Below are positions 50,659 through 60,454 of a stretch of 64,000 nt of DNA, in pieces. This stretch comes from Amycolatopsis sp. NBC_01488. GTDB taxonomy: Bacteria > Actinomycetota > Actinomycetes > Mycobacteriales > Pseudonocardiaceae. The stretch is from contig NZ_CP109434.1 in assembly GCF_036227105.1 (NCBI RefSeq), positions 6,916,501 to 6,980,500 of the forward strand. The letters are read 5' to 3'. Both the position numbers and the translations under genes were made by a program. The first letter of the stretch is position 1. Every line of letters starts with the position of its first letter. The notes beneath the pieces were generated by a model. That model searched no databases. It was not told the origin of the DNA and saw nothing but the letters and a program-made list of their open reading frames with translations.

Positions 50659-53600
50659 ATGGCGGACGAGTACGCCATCACCCCGGATGCCGAGCCCGCG
50701 GAGGCCGCCGTCTCGCGGCGGCACGTCCTGGCCGCCGGGACCGGGCTGCTGGCCGGTTTCGGCTTCGCGGCCATCCTGCCCGGCGTCGCGTCCGCGGCGC
50801 CCGCCGTCGCCGACTCCCCGGCGCCGAAGACCGACCTGGCCCTGTTCCGGCCGGTCCAGGTGTCCTCGACCGACTACGCCGCCACCCCGGCCGAGTTCGC
50901 CGTCGACGGCCTCGCGCAGGTCGGCGTCAAGGGCTCCGGCTGGCGTGCCACGCCCGGCGACGGCCAGTGGATCGTCGTCGACCTGCAGGGGACGTGCCGG
51001 ATCGACTCGGTCGTGCTGACCTTCGAGGCGCAGCCTGGTGACCCGGCCTTCGACGCCGCCGCGTCCCGCAGCCACACCAGCGGCTTCGAGATCCAGTCCA
51101 GCTACGCGACGGCGTTCGACCTCGACGTCTCGGGCGACGGCAAGGCCTGGCGCACCGTCCACCACACCGACACCGGCACCGGCGGCGTCGTGACGATCCC
51201 GCTCACGGCCGTCACCGCGCGCTGGGTCCGGTTCACCGCGTCGAGCCGTTCGACGACGAACCCCTTGGGCCTCAACGGCTTCCAGGTGTTCGGCACCGGC
51301 CCGCGCGACCGCCCGGCGGTGCACGGCTGGACGAGCTTCCCGGTCCGCCCGCACGACGACCCGCCCGCGCTCGCCGTCGCGGCCGACGGGACCGTGCCGC
51401 TCGAATCCGGCTGGGTCCTCACGATGGACGACTGGGCGCCGACCGGCGACGGCGCCGCGCTCTCCGGATCGGCCGTGGACACCCGCGGCTGGCTCCCGGC
51501 GACCGTCCCGGGCACGGTGCTCGCGTCGCTGGTCGAGCAGGGCCGGCTGCCGGACCCGGTCTCCGGCCTGAACACCCTGCACGTCCCGGAAGCGCTTTCC
51601 CGGCACGCCTGGTGGTACCGCCGCCGCTTCGCGCTCCCGCGCGGGCTCGACACCTCGGCGGGCCGGCACGTCTGGCTCGAGTTCGACGGCGTCAACCACG
51701 AAGCGCGGATCTGGCTCAACGGAGCCGAAATCGGCACCCAGAGCCACCCGTTCGGTCGCGGCGCCTACGACGTCACCGCCGCCCTCCACCGGTCCGGCGA
51801 CCAGGCCCTCGCCGTGCGGATCTCGCCGATGCCCAAGCCCGGCAGCCCGGGCGACAAGGGCGCCAACGGCAGCTCCTGGGTCGACGCGGGTGGCACGATG
51901 TTCGACAACTCGCCGACCTACCTCGCGGTGTCCGGCTGGGACTGGATGCCCGCGGTCCGCGACCGCGCGTCCGGCATCTGGGACCACGTCCGCCTCCGCT
52001 CGACCGGCGCCGCTGTGCTCGGCGACGTCCGCGTCGACACGAAGGTGCCGGACGCGGGCACCGCCGTCGTGACGTTCACCGTGCCGGTGCGCAACGCCGC
52101 CGCGACGGCCCAGCGCGTCAAGGTCACCGCCGCCTTCGGGCCGGTGAACATCTCCAGCACGGTCACCGTCCCGGCCGGGCAGACCGCCGACGTCGCGTTC
52201 CCGGCGCAGCAGGTGAAGAGCCCGAAGCTGTGGTGGCCCAACGGCTACGGCGACCCGAACCTCTACGACCTGACGCTCACCGCCGCGATCGGCGCCTCGA
52301 TCAGCGACCGGAGGACGACGAAGATCGGCTTGCGCCAGATCGGCTACCAGTACGACCAGCCGATCGTGATCTCCGACGGCCGCGCCACCCAGACCGTCGA
52401 TCTCGCCCCGCAGAACGCCCGGTACGTCCGGATGCAAGGGCTCAAGCGCGCGACCGGCTGGGGCTTTTCGCTCTGGACGATGTCCATCGTCGACAGCAAG
52501 GCGCCGGGGACGGACCTCGCGCAGGGCAAGCCGTCCAGTTCGCTTTCGGTCGCCGACGGCAACCCGCCCGAACGCGCCTTCGACGGCGACCCGAACACCC
52601 GCTGGACGTCGGCCTACGACGACAACCAGTGGCTGCAGGTCGACCTCGGCGCCGCGACGGCGTTCGACCGCGTCGTCCTGACCTGGGAGACCGCCTACGC
52701 GGCGACGTTCGAAATCCAGGTGTCGCAGGACGGTGACACCTGGACCGCCGCCGCGTCGGTGGACAACAGCCCGAAGCCGCTGACCTTCCTCGTCAACGGC
52801 GTCAAGGTGTTCGCCCGCGGTGGCAGCTGGGGCTGGGACGAGCTGCTGCGCCGGATGCCCGCCGAGCGGGCGGACGCCGTCGTCGCGATGCACCGCGACA
52901 TGAACTTCACGCTGATCCGCAACTGGGTCGGCTCGTCCTACCGGCAGGAGCTGTTCGACGCCTGCGACAAGTACGGCATCCTGCTGTGGAACGAGTTCTG
53001 GGACGGCTGGTCGACCGACCCGGCCAACCACGACATCTTCCTCGCGCAGGCGAAGGACACCGTGCTGCGCTACCGCCACCACGCGTGCGCGACGGTCTGG
53101 TTCGGCTGCAACGAAGGCACGCCCCCGGCGGTCATCGACAACGCGCTGCGCGAGATCGTCCACGACCACACCGACCTGCTCTACCAGGGCAACTCGGCGG
53201 GCGGCGTGATCACCGGCGACGGGCCCTACTACTGGCAGGACCCGAAGCGGTACTTCACGGGGGAGGCGACCGGCGGCAAGTACGGGTTCTGGAGCGAGAT
53301 CGGGCTGCCGACGGTGTCGGTCGTCGAGAGCATGCGCAACCTGGTGGGCGAGGACGACCCGGGCTGGCCGATCGGCGCGCCGTGGTTCCTGCACGACTGG
53401 TCGACGGTCGGCAACCAGTCGCCGCAGAGCTACCTCGCGGCGATCGACGCGCGGCTCGCGCCGTCGACGAGCCTGGCGGAGTTCTGCCGCAAGGCGCAGT
53501 TCGTCAACTACGAGAGCATGCGCGCGATCTTCGAGGCGTGGAACACGAAGCTGTGGACCGACGCCACCGGTGTGCTGCTGTGGATGTCGCACCCGGCGTG

Positions 53601-54267
53601 GCACAGCACGGTCTGGCAGACCTACGACTACGACCTCGACGTCAACGGCAGCTACTACGGCGCGCGCAAGGGCTGCGAGGCCCGGCACGTGCAGGCCGAC
53701 CTGACGACGTGGCAGGTCCGGGTGGTCAACCACACGCCGGCCGCGTTGAGCGGGGTGACGGTCACCGCGGGACTGTTCTCCTTGGCCGGCGCGAGCCTCG
53801 CGCCCGCACGGCAGCAGAAGCTCGACGTTGCCGCGAACTCCGGCGCGACGGCGTTCACGGTGCCGTTCGACGCTGCCCACCCGGACCTGCACCTGCTGCG
53901 GCTCACGCTGACCGACGCGCGCGGTGCGGTGCTGTCGGAGAACACGTATTGGCGCTACCGCACCGACACCGCGATGCGCGCGCTCAACCAGCTCCCGGGC
54001 GCGCGGCTCACGTCCTCGGTGAAGGCCGACGGCGACGCCTACACCGCGACGGTCCGCAACGACGGCACGACGGTCGCGGCGATGATCCGGCTGTCGCTGC
54101 GCGAGCGCAACGGCACCGACCGCGTCCTGCCGACCCGCTACGGCGACAACTACTTCTGGCTGCTGCCGGGGGAGAGCCGCACGGTCCGCGTCGAGCCGCG
54201 GCGGCGCGTGCCGGGCGCCCGGCTGCAGGTCGAGGCCTACAACGTGGCGGCGAAACTGACGTCGTAG
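50659..54267 (+). CDS. Exported GH2 glycosidase with two discoidin domains
   Basis: Very large secreted glycoside hydrolase family 2 enzyme, 1202 aa, beta-mannosidase/exo-glucosaminidase-like. A Tat-type signal (SRRHVLAAGTGLLAGFGF) is at about residues 19-50. A discoidin (F5/8 type C) domain covers about 58-218, then the GH2 sugar-binding and Ig-like domains. A second discoidin domain (about 565-708) interrupts the usual link between Ig-like domain and TIM barrel. Acid/base Glu819 (GCNEG) and nucleophile Glu880 (WSEIGLPT) are intact. A C-terminal beta-rich part ends the protein. ATG 50659 has GGAG upstream. Exact substrate is not determined. Confidence 0.88.
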   Translation: MADEYAITPDAEPAEAAVSRRHVLAAGTGLLAGFGFAAILPGVASAAPAVADSPAPKTDLALFRPVQVSSTDYAATPAEFAVDGLAQVGVKGSGWRATPGDGQWIVVDLQGTCRIDSVVLTFEAQPGDPAFDAAASRSHTSGFEIQSSYATAFDLDVSGDGKAWRTVHHTDTGTGGVVTIPLTAVTARWVRFTASSRSTTNPLGLNGFQVFGTGPRDRPAVHGWTSFPVRPHDDPPALAVAADGTVPLESGWVLTMDDWAPTGDGAALSGSAVDTRGWLPATVPGTVLASLVEQGRLPDPVSGLNTLHVPEALSRHAWWYRRRFALPRGLDTSAGRHVWLEFDGVNHEARIWLNGAEIGTQSHPFGRGAYDVTAALHRSGDQALAVRISPMPKPGSPGDKGANGSSWVDAGGTMFDNSPTYLAVSGWDWMPAVRDRASGIWDHVRLRSTGAAVLGDVRVDTKVPDAGTAVVTFTVPVRNAAATAQRVKVTAAFGPVNISSTVTVPAGQTADVAFPAQQVKSPKLWWPNGYGDPNLYDLTLTAAIGASISDRRTTKIGLRQIGYQYDQPIVISDGRATQTVDLAPQNARYVRMQGLKRATGWGFSLWTMSIVDSKAPGTDLAQGKPSSSLSVADGNPPERAFDGDPNTRWTSAYDDNQWLQVDLGAATAFDRVVLTWETAYAATFEIQVSQDGDTWTAAASVDNSPKPLTFLVNGVKVFARGGSWGWDELLRRMPAERADAVVAMHRDMNFTLIRNWVGSSYRQELFDACDKYGILLWNEFWDGWSTDPANHDIFLAQAKDTVLRYRHHACATVWFGCNEGTPPAVIDNALREIVHDHTDLLYQGNSAGGVITGDGPYYWQDPKRYFTGEATGGKYGFWSEIGLPTVSVVESMRNLVGEDDPGWPIGAPWFLHDWSTVGNQSPQSYLAAIDARLAPSTSLAEFCRKAQFVNYESMRAIFEAWNTKLWTDATGVLLWMSHPAWHSTVWQTYDYDLDVNGSYYGARKGCEARHVQADLTTWQVRVVNHTPAALSGVTVTAGLFSLAGASLAPARQQKLDVAANSGATAFTVPFDAAHPDLHLLRLTLTDARGAVLSENTYWRYRTDTAMRALNQLPGARLTSSVKADGDAYTATVRNDGTTVAAMIRLSLRERNGTDRVLPTRYGDNYFWLLPGESRTVRVEPRRRVPGARLQVEAYNVAAKLTS

Positions 54268-54367
54268 GCGGGATTGGTGCGTGCGGACGAATCCGGGTGC
54301 TGATTTCGTGCCTTCCGACGAACTAGGCTGACGGCGTCGCGCCTAGCTTCGGGAGGTGCTCGTTTCG

Positions 54368-55996
54368 GTGAACCTGCGCCCGCACGCCAGCCTCGGCCGC
54401 GTCCTCGACGACCTGGGCGGCACGCTCCTGGACCTCGTCCTCGGGGACGCCGACCGCCCCGGCGGCATCGGCGGCGTGGCCATCCACGACCCACTCGACG
54501 AGCCGGCGCTCCCGCAGCACGCGCTGGTGCTCGGCGTCGGCCTCGCCGAGCCGGACGAGGTGGTGCGCCAGCTGCGGGCCCTGGCCCGCCACGACGCGGC
54601 CGGGCTCGTGGTGCGCGCCCCGGTCACGGTGACCGCGGCGATCACGGCCGCCGTCGAGGAGACCGGCGTCGCGCTGCTGAGCCTCGCCCGTGGCGCGTCG
54701 TGGGCCCAGCTCGCCGCGATGCTGCGGTCGCTGCTGGCCGAGGGCGACGTCGGGGACGCCGGGCCCGAGATGCTGGCCGGGCTGCCCTCGGGCGACCTGT
54801 TCGCCGTGGCCAACGCGATCGGGGCACTGATCGACGCGCCGGTCACCATCGAGGACCGCCGCTCCCGCGTGCTGGCGTTTTCGGGGCGGCAGGACGAAGC
54901 CGACCCGTCGCGTGTCGAGACGATCCTCGGGCGGCAGGTGCCCGAGCGGTTCTCCCGGATGCTGGCCGACCGCGGGGTGTTCCGCGAGCTGTACCGCAGC
55001 GACCAGCCGGTCTACGTCAACCGGCCGCCGGAAAGCCCCGACGGGTTCATGATTCCCCGCGTCGCCGTCGCGGTCCGGGCCGGCGACGAGATCCTCGGCT
55101 CGATCTGGGCCGCGGTGCGCGAGCCGCTCACGCCCGACCGGACGCAGGCGCTGCGCGACGCGGCCCGGCTGGTGGCGCTGCACCTCCTGCGCGTCCGGGC
55201 CGGGGCCGACGTCGAACGGCGGCTGCGCGCGGACCTGCTGAGCACCGCGTTGGAGGGCGGGGCGGCCGCGCGCGAGGCGCTGAGCCGGCTGGGCCTGGCC
55301 GACCAGCCGGTCGTCGTGCTGGCACTGGCGGTGCTCGAGAACGGCGCCGAGGACGCCGAAATCGCCACCGAACGCCAGCGCCTCGCCGACGGCCTGGCGA
55401 TGCACCTGAGCGCGGTGCACCCGCGTTGCGCGGCGGCGCTCGTCGGCGACACCGCGTACGGGCTGGTCCCGGTGACCCGCGACGCCGACGGCGAGCGGCG
55501 CGCCCTGCGGATCGCGAAGGACTTCCTGGACCGGGTCGGCGACCGCGTCCGGGCGGTGATCGGGATCGGGCCGGTGGCGCGCAGCGCGGCCGAGCTGCCG
55601 GAGGCCCGGGCCAGCGCGGACCGGGCGTTGCGGGTGCTGCGGTCGGGCAGCGGTGCGGGGCGCCGGGTGGCGCTGCTGGCCGACGTGCACGTCGAGGCGT
55701 TGCTGCTGGAGCTGCAGGACCTGGTCGCCGCGCGCGGCGACCGGCCGACCGGCCCGGTCGCGCGCCTGCTCGACTACGACGAGCAGCACCACGCCCACCT
55801 GGTCGAGACGCTGCGAGCCTGGCTCGACGCGTTCGGCGACGTCATCGCCGCCTCGGCCGCGGTCCACGTGCACCCCAACACGTTCCGGTACCGCCTGCGC
55901 CGCCTCGCCGAAGTCGGCGGCTTCGACATGACGGACCCGGAAGCCCGCTTCGCAGCCATGCTCCAGCTCCGCGTGGTGGCCCCACCTGCCCCCTGA
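54368..55996 (+). CDS. PucR-family transcriptional regulator
   Basis: Regulator of about 542 aa: N-terminal sensory region, GAF-like middle (LFAVANAIGALIDAPVTIEDRRSRVLAFSG), GGDEF-like linker and a clear C-terminal PucR helix-turn-helix (HVHPNTFRYRLRRLAEVGGF). Such proteins often control purine, amino-acid or aldehyde catabolism. The start is either GTG 54368 (GGGAGG 11 bases upstream) or GTG 54356, which would be leaderless after TAGCTT (54344-54349). The array of 21-bp repeats follows its stop. Confidence 0.85.
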   Translation: MNLRPHASLGRVLDDLGGTLLDLVLGDADRPGGIGGVAIHDPLDEPALPQHALVLGVGLAEPDEVVRQLRALARHDAAGLVVRAPVTVTAAITAAVEETGVALLSLARGASWAQLAAMLRSLLAEGDVGDAGPEMLAGLPSGDLFAVANAIGALIDAPVTIEDRRSRVLAFSGRQDEADPSRVETILGRQVPERFSRMLADRGVFRELYRSDQPVYVNRPPESPDGFMIPRVAVAVRAGDEILGSIWAAVREPLTPDRTQALRDAARLVALHLLRVRAGADVERRLRADLLSTALEGGAAAREALSRLGLADQPVVVLALAVLENGAEDAEIATERQRLADGLAMHLSAVHPRCAAALVGDTAYGLVPVTRDADGERRALRIAKDFLDRVGDRVRAVIGIGPVARSAAELPEARASADRALRVLRSGSGAGRRVALLADVHVEALLLELQDLVAARGDRPTGPVARLLDYDEQHHAHLVETLRAWLDAFGDVIAASAAVHVHPNTFRYRLRRLAEVGGFDMTDPEARFAAMLQLRVVAPPAP

Positions 55997-56009
55997 CCCG
56001 TGCGGAACC

Positions 56010-56168
56010 GGGCATCACCCGTGCGCCCAGGGGCATTACGGGTGATCAGCGGGGCATCACCCGTGATTCCGGAGGTATCAGCGCGATGCCCGCTGGATCA
56101 CGCGTGATGCCCGCTGGATCACGCGTGATGCCCGCTGGATCACGCGTGATGCCCGCCCGATCACGGGT
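56010..56168. repeat. Intergenic array 1 of ~21-bp palindromic units
   Basis: About eight units of 20-22 bp fill the gap between the convergent PucR and aminotransferase genes. Three (56085-56105, 56106-56126, 56127-56147) are identical, GATGCCCGCTGGATCACGCGT; the others vary. Most units carry an ATCACGCGTGAT-like palindrome. No spacers, so not CRISPR. A related array is at 62247-62387. Confidence 0.9.
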
Positions 56169-56228
56169 GATGCCGTTTCGCGCACAAGGGCGGCGTCCGA
56201 ATGTCGGAATCCGGTCGGAGAACGCCGC

Positions 56229-57428
56229 TCACGCCCGGGGAACCGACGCCACCCCGGCCAGCAGCTGGTCCACATCGGACTCCGTCGTGTACGGCGCGAT
56301 GCCCGCCCGCACCGCACCCGTGTCGCCGAGACCGAGGTGCCGCGAGCACTCGATCGCGTAGAAGCTGCCCGCCGGCGCGTTGACGCCCAGTGCTCCCAGG
56401 TGCTCGTACACCGCCTGCGACGCGACCCCGTCGACCGAGAACAGCACCGTCGGCGTCCGGTGCCGGTCCGGCGCGCCGTACCGCGTCACGCCCGGGAGCG
56501 CGGTCAAGCCGGCGTCGAGCCGGGCCAGGAGAGCGTCTTCGTGGGCCGAAAGCGCGGTCAGGGACGCGACCAGCCGCGAACGACGCGAGCCCGGACCCGG
56601 GACGAGGCCCGCGAGGAAGTCGATCGCCGCCGTCGTCCCGGCCAGCAGCTCGTACGGCAGCGTTCCCAGCTCGAACCGCTCCGGCACGTCGTCCGTCGAG
56701 GGCAGGAGCTTGTCCGGGCGCAGGGTTTCGAGCAACGACGGCGCCGCCGCGAGAACGCCGAGGTGCGGGCCGAGGAACTTGTACGGCGAGCACGCGTAGA
56801 AGTCGGCCCCCAGCGCCGTGACGTCGACCGGGGCGTGCGGGGTCAGGTGCACGCCGTCGACGTACAGCAGCGCGCCCGCGTCGTGCACCGCCGCCGCGAT
56901 CGCCGGGATGTCCGGCCGGGTCCCCAGCAGGTTCGACGCCGCGGTCACCGCCACGAGCCGGGTGCGCGGGGACAGCAGCCCGGTCACCGCCGAGGGCGCC
57001 AGCAGCCCGGTCGCCGGGTCGAAGGCCGCCCAGCGCACCGTCGCGCCCGCGGCTTCCGCGGCATGGACCCACGGCCGGATGTTCGCGTCGTGGTCGAGCC
57101 GGGTGACGACGACCTCGTCGCCCGGCACCCAGGTCTTCGCGAGCGTGCGGGAGAAGTCGTAGGTCAGCTGCGTCATGCTGCGCCCGAACACGACCCCGGC
57201 GGGGTCGGCGGCGAGCAGGTCGGCGACGGCCTGCCGCGCCTCGGTGACCACCGCGCTCGCCCGCCGCTCGGCGGCCGTGACGACGCCGCGGTTGGCGATC
57301 CCGGAGCACAGCGTGCCGGCCACCGCCGCCCCGACGACGTCGGGGACCTGCGACCCGCCCGGTCCGTCGAAGTGCGCGGCGGCGAGGTGGGGGAAGTGCC
57401 GGCGGATCGTCCGCACGTCGTAGCTCAT
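56229..57428 (-). CDS. Cysteine-desulfurase-like class V aminotransferase
   Basis: PLP enzyme fold type I, 399 aa, of the cysteine desulfurase-like group. The PLP Lys lies in ACSPYKFLGPHLG; DGVHLTPH provides the Asp that binds the pyridine nitrogen and the nearby His. FDGPGGSQVP is the family N terminus. No catalytic-Cys loop like that of IscS or NifS is evident and no Fe-S genes are adjacent, so the true reaction is uncertain. It lies 19 bp before the acyltransferase gene on the same strand order. Confidence 0.85.
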   Translation of the reverse strand: MSYDVRTIRRHFPHLAAAHFDGPGGSQVPDVVGAAVAGTLCSGIANRGVVTAAERRASAVVTEARQAVADLLAADPAGVVFGRSMTQLTYDFSRTLAKTWVPGDEVVVTRLDHDANIRPWVHAAEAAGATVRWAAFDPATGLLAPSAVTGLLSPRTRLVAVTAASNLLGTRPDIPAIAAAVHDAGALLYVDGVHLTPHAPVDVTALGADFYACSPYKFLGPHLGVLAAAPSLLETLRPDKLLPSTDDVPERFELGTLPYELLAGTTAAIDFLAGLVPGPGSRRSRLVASLTALSAHEDALLARLDAGLTALPGVTRYGAPDRHRTPTVLFSVDGVASQAVYEHLGALGVNAPAGSFYAIECSRHLGLGDTGAVRAGIAPYTTESDVDQLLAGVASVPRA

Positions 57429-57447
57429 GGTGTCAGCGTGCCAGGGT

Positions 57448-58575
57448 TCAGGACCTGCGGACCGGCGCGGCGGCCGTGACGGGCAGCTGTGGCGGCGCGG
57501 CCACCGGACGGCGCACCGGCGCCGGGGGCCGCAGGTGACGGCGCAGCCGCTGCGTCGGCTTTTCGACGTAGTCCCAGGACAGCCGGCCGACGACGTAGGC
57601 GGCCGGCACGGCCAGCAGGATCAGCAGCCACACCTGCCGCACGCCGGCGAGGATCAGCAGCTGCTGGATCGGGAAGCCCCAGATGTAGGTGCCGTAGCTG
57701 CCGTAGACGTGCGGCCCGCCGGCCTCGAGCCGCCGGGGCCAGTGCGTCGCGAGCGTGATCGCGCCGTAGGCCGCGCTGACCGCCAGCAGGTACCGGCTCG
57801 CCGGCGTCTGGCTCAGCGCGAGGTAGGCCGCGAAGAGGACGACCGCCGCCCACGGCCGGAGCGGAATCCGGTCGCGGTAGGCGTGCAGCACCATGCCGAG
57901 CACGAACGGCACCAGGAACGACACGGTCGACCCGATCGGGACGACCAGCAGCGAGCCGCCCGCGCCGTGGTACTCGAACGTCGCGTGCAGCACGCTGTCG
58001 GTGTAGACCATGCCGCCGAGGACGAGGGCCAGGACCCAGCGCGGGGCTCCCGCCAGCACGACCAGGCCGACGACGAGGACCAGCCCGTAGCCGAGCAGCT
58101 CCATCGGCAGCGTCCAGATCGCGCCGTTCACCGACCACGGGTACGGGTTCCCGGTGAACACGCCGGGCAGCACGTGCTGCATGTAGAACAGCACCGTCGT
58201 GCCGACCAGGTAGCGCCACGTCTGCAGGTTCGTCCAGTAGTCCGGCGACGTCGTCACCAGCGGGCCGATCACGAACACGGTCACCAGCAGCACCACGACG
58301 AGCGGGGGCATGATCCGCAGCAGGCGCCGCGCGGAGAACCGCCACCACGACGGGTCGCGCGCCCAGCTGTCCTGGATCTGGTAGCCGCTCATCGCGAAGA
58401 ACGCCATCAGCGCGATGTAGCCCGGCGACATGTGCCAGGACGCGGGGAAGATCGTCAGCCGCTGCGGGTGCAGCAGGGGCATGCTGTGGTCGACGATGAC
58501 GGTGATCGCGCCGATCATCCTCAGCCACGCGAAGCCGATGTTGGGGTTGGCGTGAATCTTTGACGAGATCGGCAC
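57448..58575 (-). CDS. Membrane acyltransferase (acyltransferase 3 family)
   Basis: Integral membrane O-acyltransferase of the OafA type, 375 aa and about ten helices. The N-terminal segment NIGFAWLRMIGAITVIVDHS contains the family's conserved Arg and His; FFAMSGYQI follows. The Pro/Arg-rich C terminus is cytoplasmic. It probably acetylates a wall or capsule sugar. GTG 58575 is eight bases after a TAACAT hexamer on this strand, so the leader may be very short. It is the upstream neighbour of the aminotransferase gene. Confidence 0.85.
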   Translation of the reverse strand: MPISSKIHANPNIGFAWLRMIGAITVIVDHSMPLLHPQRLTIFPASWHMSPGYIALMAFFAMSGYQIQDSWARDPSWWRFSARRLLRIMPPLVVVLLVTVFVIGPLVTTSPDYWTNLQTWRYLVGTTVLFYMQHVLPGVFTGNPYPWSVNGAIWTLPMELLGYGLVLVVGLVVLAGAPRWVLALVLGGMVYTDSVLHATFEYHGAGGSLLVVPIGSTVSFLVPFVLGMVLHAYRDRIPLRPWAAVVLFAAYLALSQTPASRYLLAVSAAYGAITLATHWPRRLEAGGPHVYGSYGTYIWGFPIQQLLILAGVRQVWLLILLAVPAAYVVGRLSWDYVEKPTQRLRRHLRPPAPVRRPVAAPPQLPVTAAAPVRRS

Positions 58576-58714
58576 GGTGGGCGATGTTAGCCCATCCGGT
58601 CTTCGTGCCTGGGCCGAACGGTGGAAAGGATCCGCGAGTTCGGAGGCGGAGTTCGGGGTCGGGGTCGGGGGTTTCCCGGATGGCCCCCGCGCGGGGACCC
58701 GACAGAATGCCAGG

Positions 58715-59959
58715 GTGATCGGCGGGGGAGTGCGGGCCAGGCTGGGGAACGCGTACGTGCTGCTGGGCGCCCAGGCGCTCGTGCTGGCGGCACTGCTCGT
58801 GTCGTACAACGGCGGCCGGTGGCGGTTCCCCGCCTACCGCGTCGACCTGGACGTCTACCGGCTCGGGTCGGCGGCGCTGCTGCACGGCGACGCGCTGTAC
58901 GGCGTCCTGCCGACCACCGGCGACGGCCAGTCGCTGCTGTTCACCTACCCGCCGTTCGCGGCGATCGTCCTGGCGCCGCTGGCGGTGCTGCCGTACTGGG
59001 CCGCCTGCCTGGTCGTCACCGCCGGGACGCTCGGTCTCCTGGCGGTGGTGCTGGCCACGGTGCTCCGCGCGCTGGGTACCCGCAGTGACTGGCGCCGGGT
59101 CGGCGTGCTGCTCCTGACCGCCGAAGTCCTCGAGCCGGTGCTGCGGACGGTGTACGCGGGGCAGATCGACCTGCTGCTGCTCGCGCTCGTCGTCCTCGAC
59201 GTCCTGGTCGACACCCCGCGGTGGCCCCGCGGCCTGCTGATCGGCCTCGCCGCCGCGATCAAGCTGACACCCGCGGTCTTCCTGCTGTACTTCCTGCTCC
59301 GCCGCGACACCCGAGCGGCGGTGACCGGCGCCGTCACCTTCCTGGCCGCGACGACGCTGGGCTTCCTGCTCGCCGGCGCGGACTCGGTGCGGTACTGGAC
59401 CGGCGCGCTGTGGGACACCGGCCGCGTCGGCGAACCGACCTACGCCGGCGACCAGTCGCTCCTGGGACTGCTCGCCAGGGCCGGGGTGCCCGCGGACGCG
59501 CGGACCGCGTGGTGGCTGCCGCTGGTGGCCGTCGTGCTCGTGCTGACCGTGCTGGGCGTGCGGCGCGCGCTGGCCGCGGGGGAGCAGGTCGTCGCGCTCG
59601 GGCTGAACGCCGTCGGCGGGTTGCTCGTCTCGCCGATTTCCTGGACGCACCACTGGGTCTGGGCCGTCGTCGTGCTGCTCGGCTGGGCCGAGCTGGCGCG
59701 CCGCTCGCGCAGACGCGCGTTCGCGGTCGTGGCCGGGGTGGGCGCGGTGCTGTTCGTGGCCGGCCCGCAGTGGTGGTGGCCGCGCGGCGGCGAAGTCGAG
59801 CTCGACTGGTCGTTCTTCCAGCAGCTGACCGGCAACGGCTATGTCCTCTTCGGACTCGCGGTGCTGGTCACGGCGGTGCTGGTGCGGTTCCCGCGGCCGG
59901 CGGACGACCTCAGCGGCGCCGTTCCTGCCGCCGCCACAGCCAGCCCGCTCCGAGGATGA
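58715..59959 (+). CDS. GT87-family membrane mannosyltransferase-like protein
   Basis: Polytopic membrane glycosyltransferase of the GT87/DUF2029 family, 414 aa. The first loop has YRVDLDVYRLGSAALLHGDALY with the family's Asp pair, then FTYPPFAA and the later SPISWTHHWVW signature. Known relatives use polyprenyl-phosphate mannose in lipoglycan assembly. GTG 58715 follows CAGAAT (58703-58708), compatible with a leaderless start. It overlaps the DUF4383 gene tail to tail by 50 bp. Confidence 0.85.
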   Translation: MIGGGVRARLGNAYVLLGAQALVLAALLVSYNGGRWRFPAYRVDLDVYRLGSAALLHGDALYGVLPTTGDGQSLLFTYPPFAAIVLAPLAVLPYWAACLVVTAGTLGLLAVVLATVLRALGTRSDWRRVGVLLLTAEVLEPVLRTVYAGQIDLLLLALVVLDVLVDTPRWPRGLLIGLAAAIKLTPAVFLLYFLLRRDTRAAVTGAVTFLAATTLGFLLAGADSVRYWTGALWDTGRVGEPTYAGDQSLLGLLARAGVPADARTAWWLPLVAVVLVLTVLGVRRALAAGEQVVALGLNAVGGLLVSPISWTHHWVWAVVVLLGWAELARRSRRRAFAVVAGVGAVLFVAGPQWWWPRGGEVELDWSFFQQLTGNGYVLFGLAVLVTAVLVRFPRPADDLSGAVPAAATASPLRG

Positions 59960-60347
59960 GCATCGCCGTGCCGAACCCCAGTGCGAGGCAGATCCCGGCG
60001 GTGTTCAGCGGCAGCACGTCGGTGACCGCGCGCGGCAGCGGCAGCAGCCCGGCGAGGCCGGCCACGACGTAGCACGCGCCGGCGACGAGCAGGAACCGGG
60101 CGGCGGCGCGCGAGGAGCGCGTGCAGAACACCGCGGCGGCGCCGGTCAGCAGGTGCACCAGCGTCCACGTCCCCGACACCGCGAAGACCCCGAACAGGGC
60201 CCGCGAGGTCCCTTCGCCGACCGTGACCCCCGGCATCAGCTCGAACGCGCCCAGCATCAGGAACAGCAGGCCGATCAGCATGCCCATGCCCTGCACGGGC
60301 GCGGGGCCCCGCTTCGGCACCCGGGTCTCGGGTTCGGTGGCCGTCAT
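59910..60347 (-). CDS. DUF4383-family membrane protein
   Basis: Small membrane protein, 145 aa, with four hydrophobic helices (GMLIGLLFLMLGAFELMP, LVHLLTGAAAVF, RFLLVAGACYVVAGLAGL, GICLALGFGTAMLILGA). The LVHLLTGAA and DVLPLNTA segments are typical of DUF4383. Function unknown. Its 3' end overlaps the GT87 gene by 50 bp on the other strand. Confidence 0.8.
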   Translation of the reverse strand: MTATEPETRVPKRGPAPVQGMGMLIGLLFLMLGAFELMPGVTVGEGTSRALFGVFAVSGTWTLVHLLTGAAAVFCTRSSRAAARFLLVAGACYVVAGLAGLLPLPRAVTDVLPLNTAGICLALGFGTAMLILGAGWLWRRQERRR

Positions 60348-60454
60348 GGTGTCCGGATTCCCCGCGCGGGCCCGTTTAATGCACTTCTTCAGGGGTTGTT
60401 CGGCAAGCGGCCGGGTAACCGGGACGCGATCCGCCCGCCGACGAGGAGCTGACG

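Noticed and set aside
51588..51600. AAGCGCTTT palindrome resembling the pectin operators
   Set aside because: It lies inside the GH2 coding sequence and reads as ordinary codons (EALSR), so I treat it as chance.
56085..56168. CRISPR array from the repeated 21-bp units
   Set aside because: Units are contiguous without spacers and no cas genes are present.
56229..57428. Kynureninase or IscS-type desulfurase
   Set aside because: No tryptophan-degradation or Fe-S assembly neighbours and no clear catalytic-Cys loop; kept as a general class V PLP enzyme.
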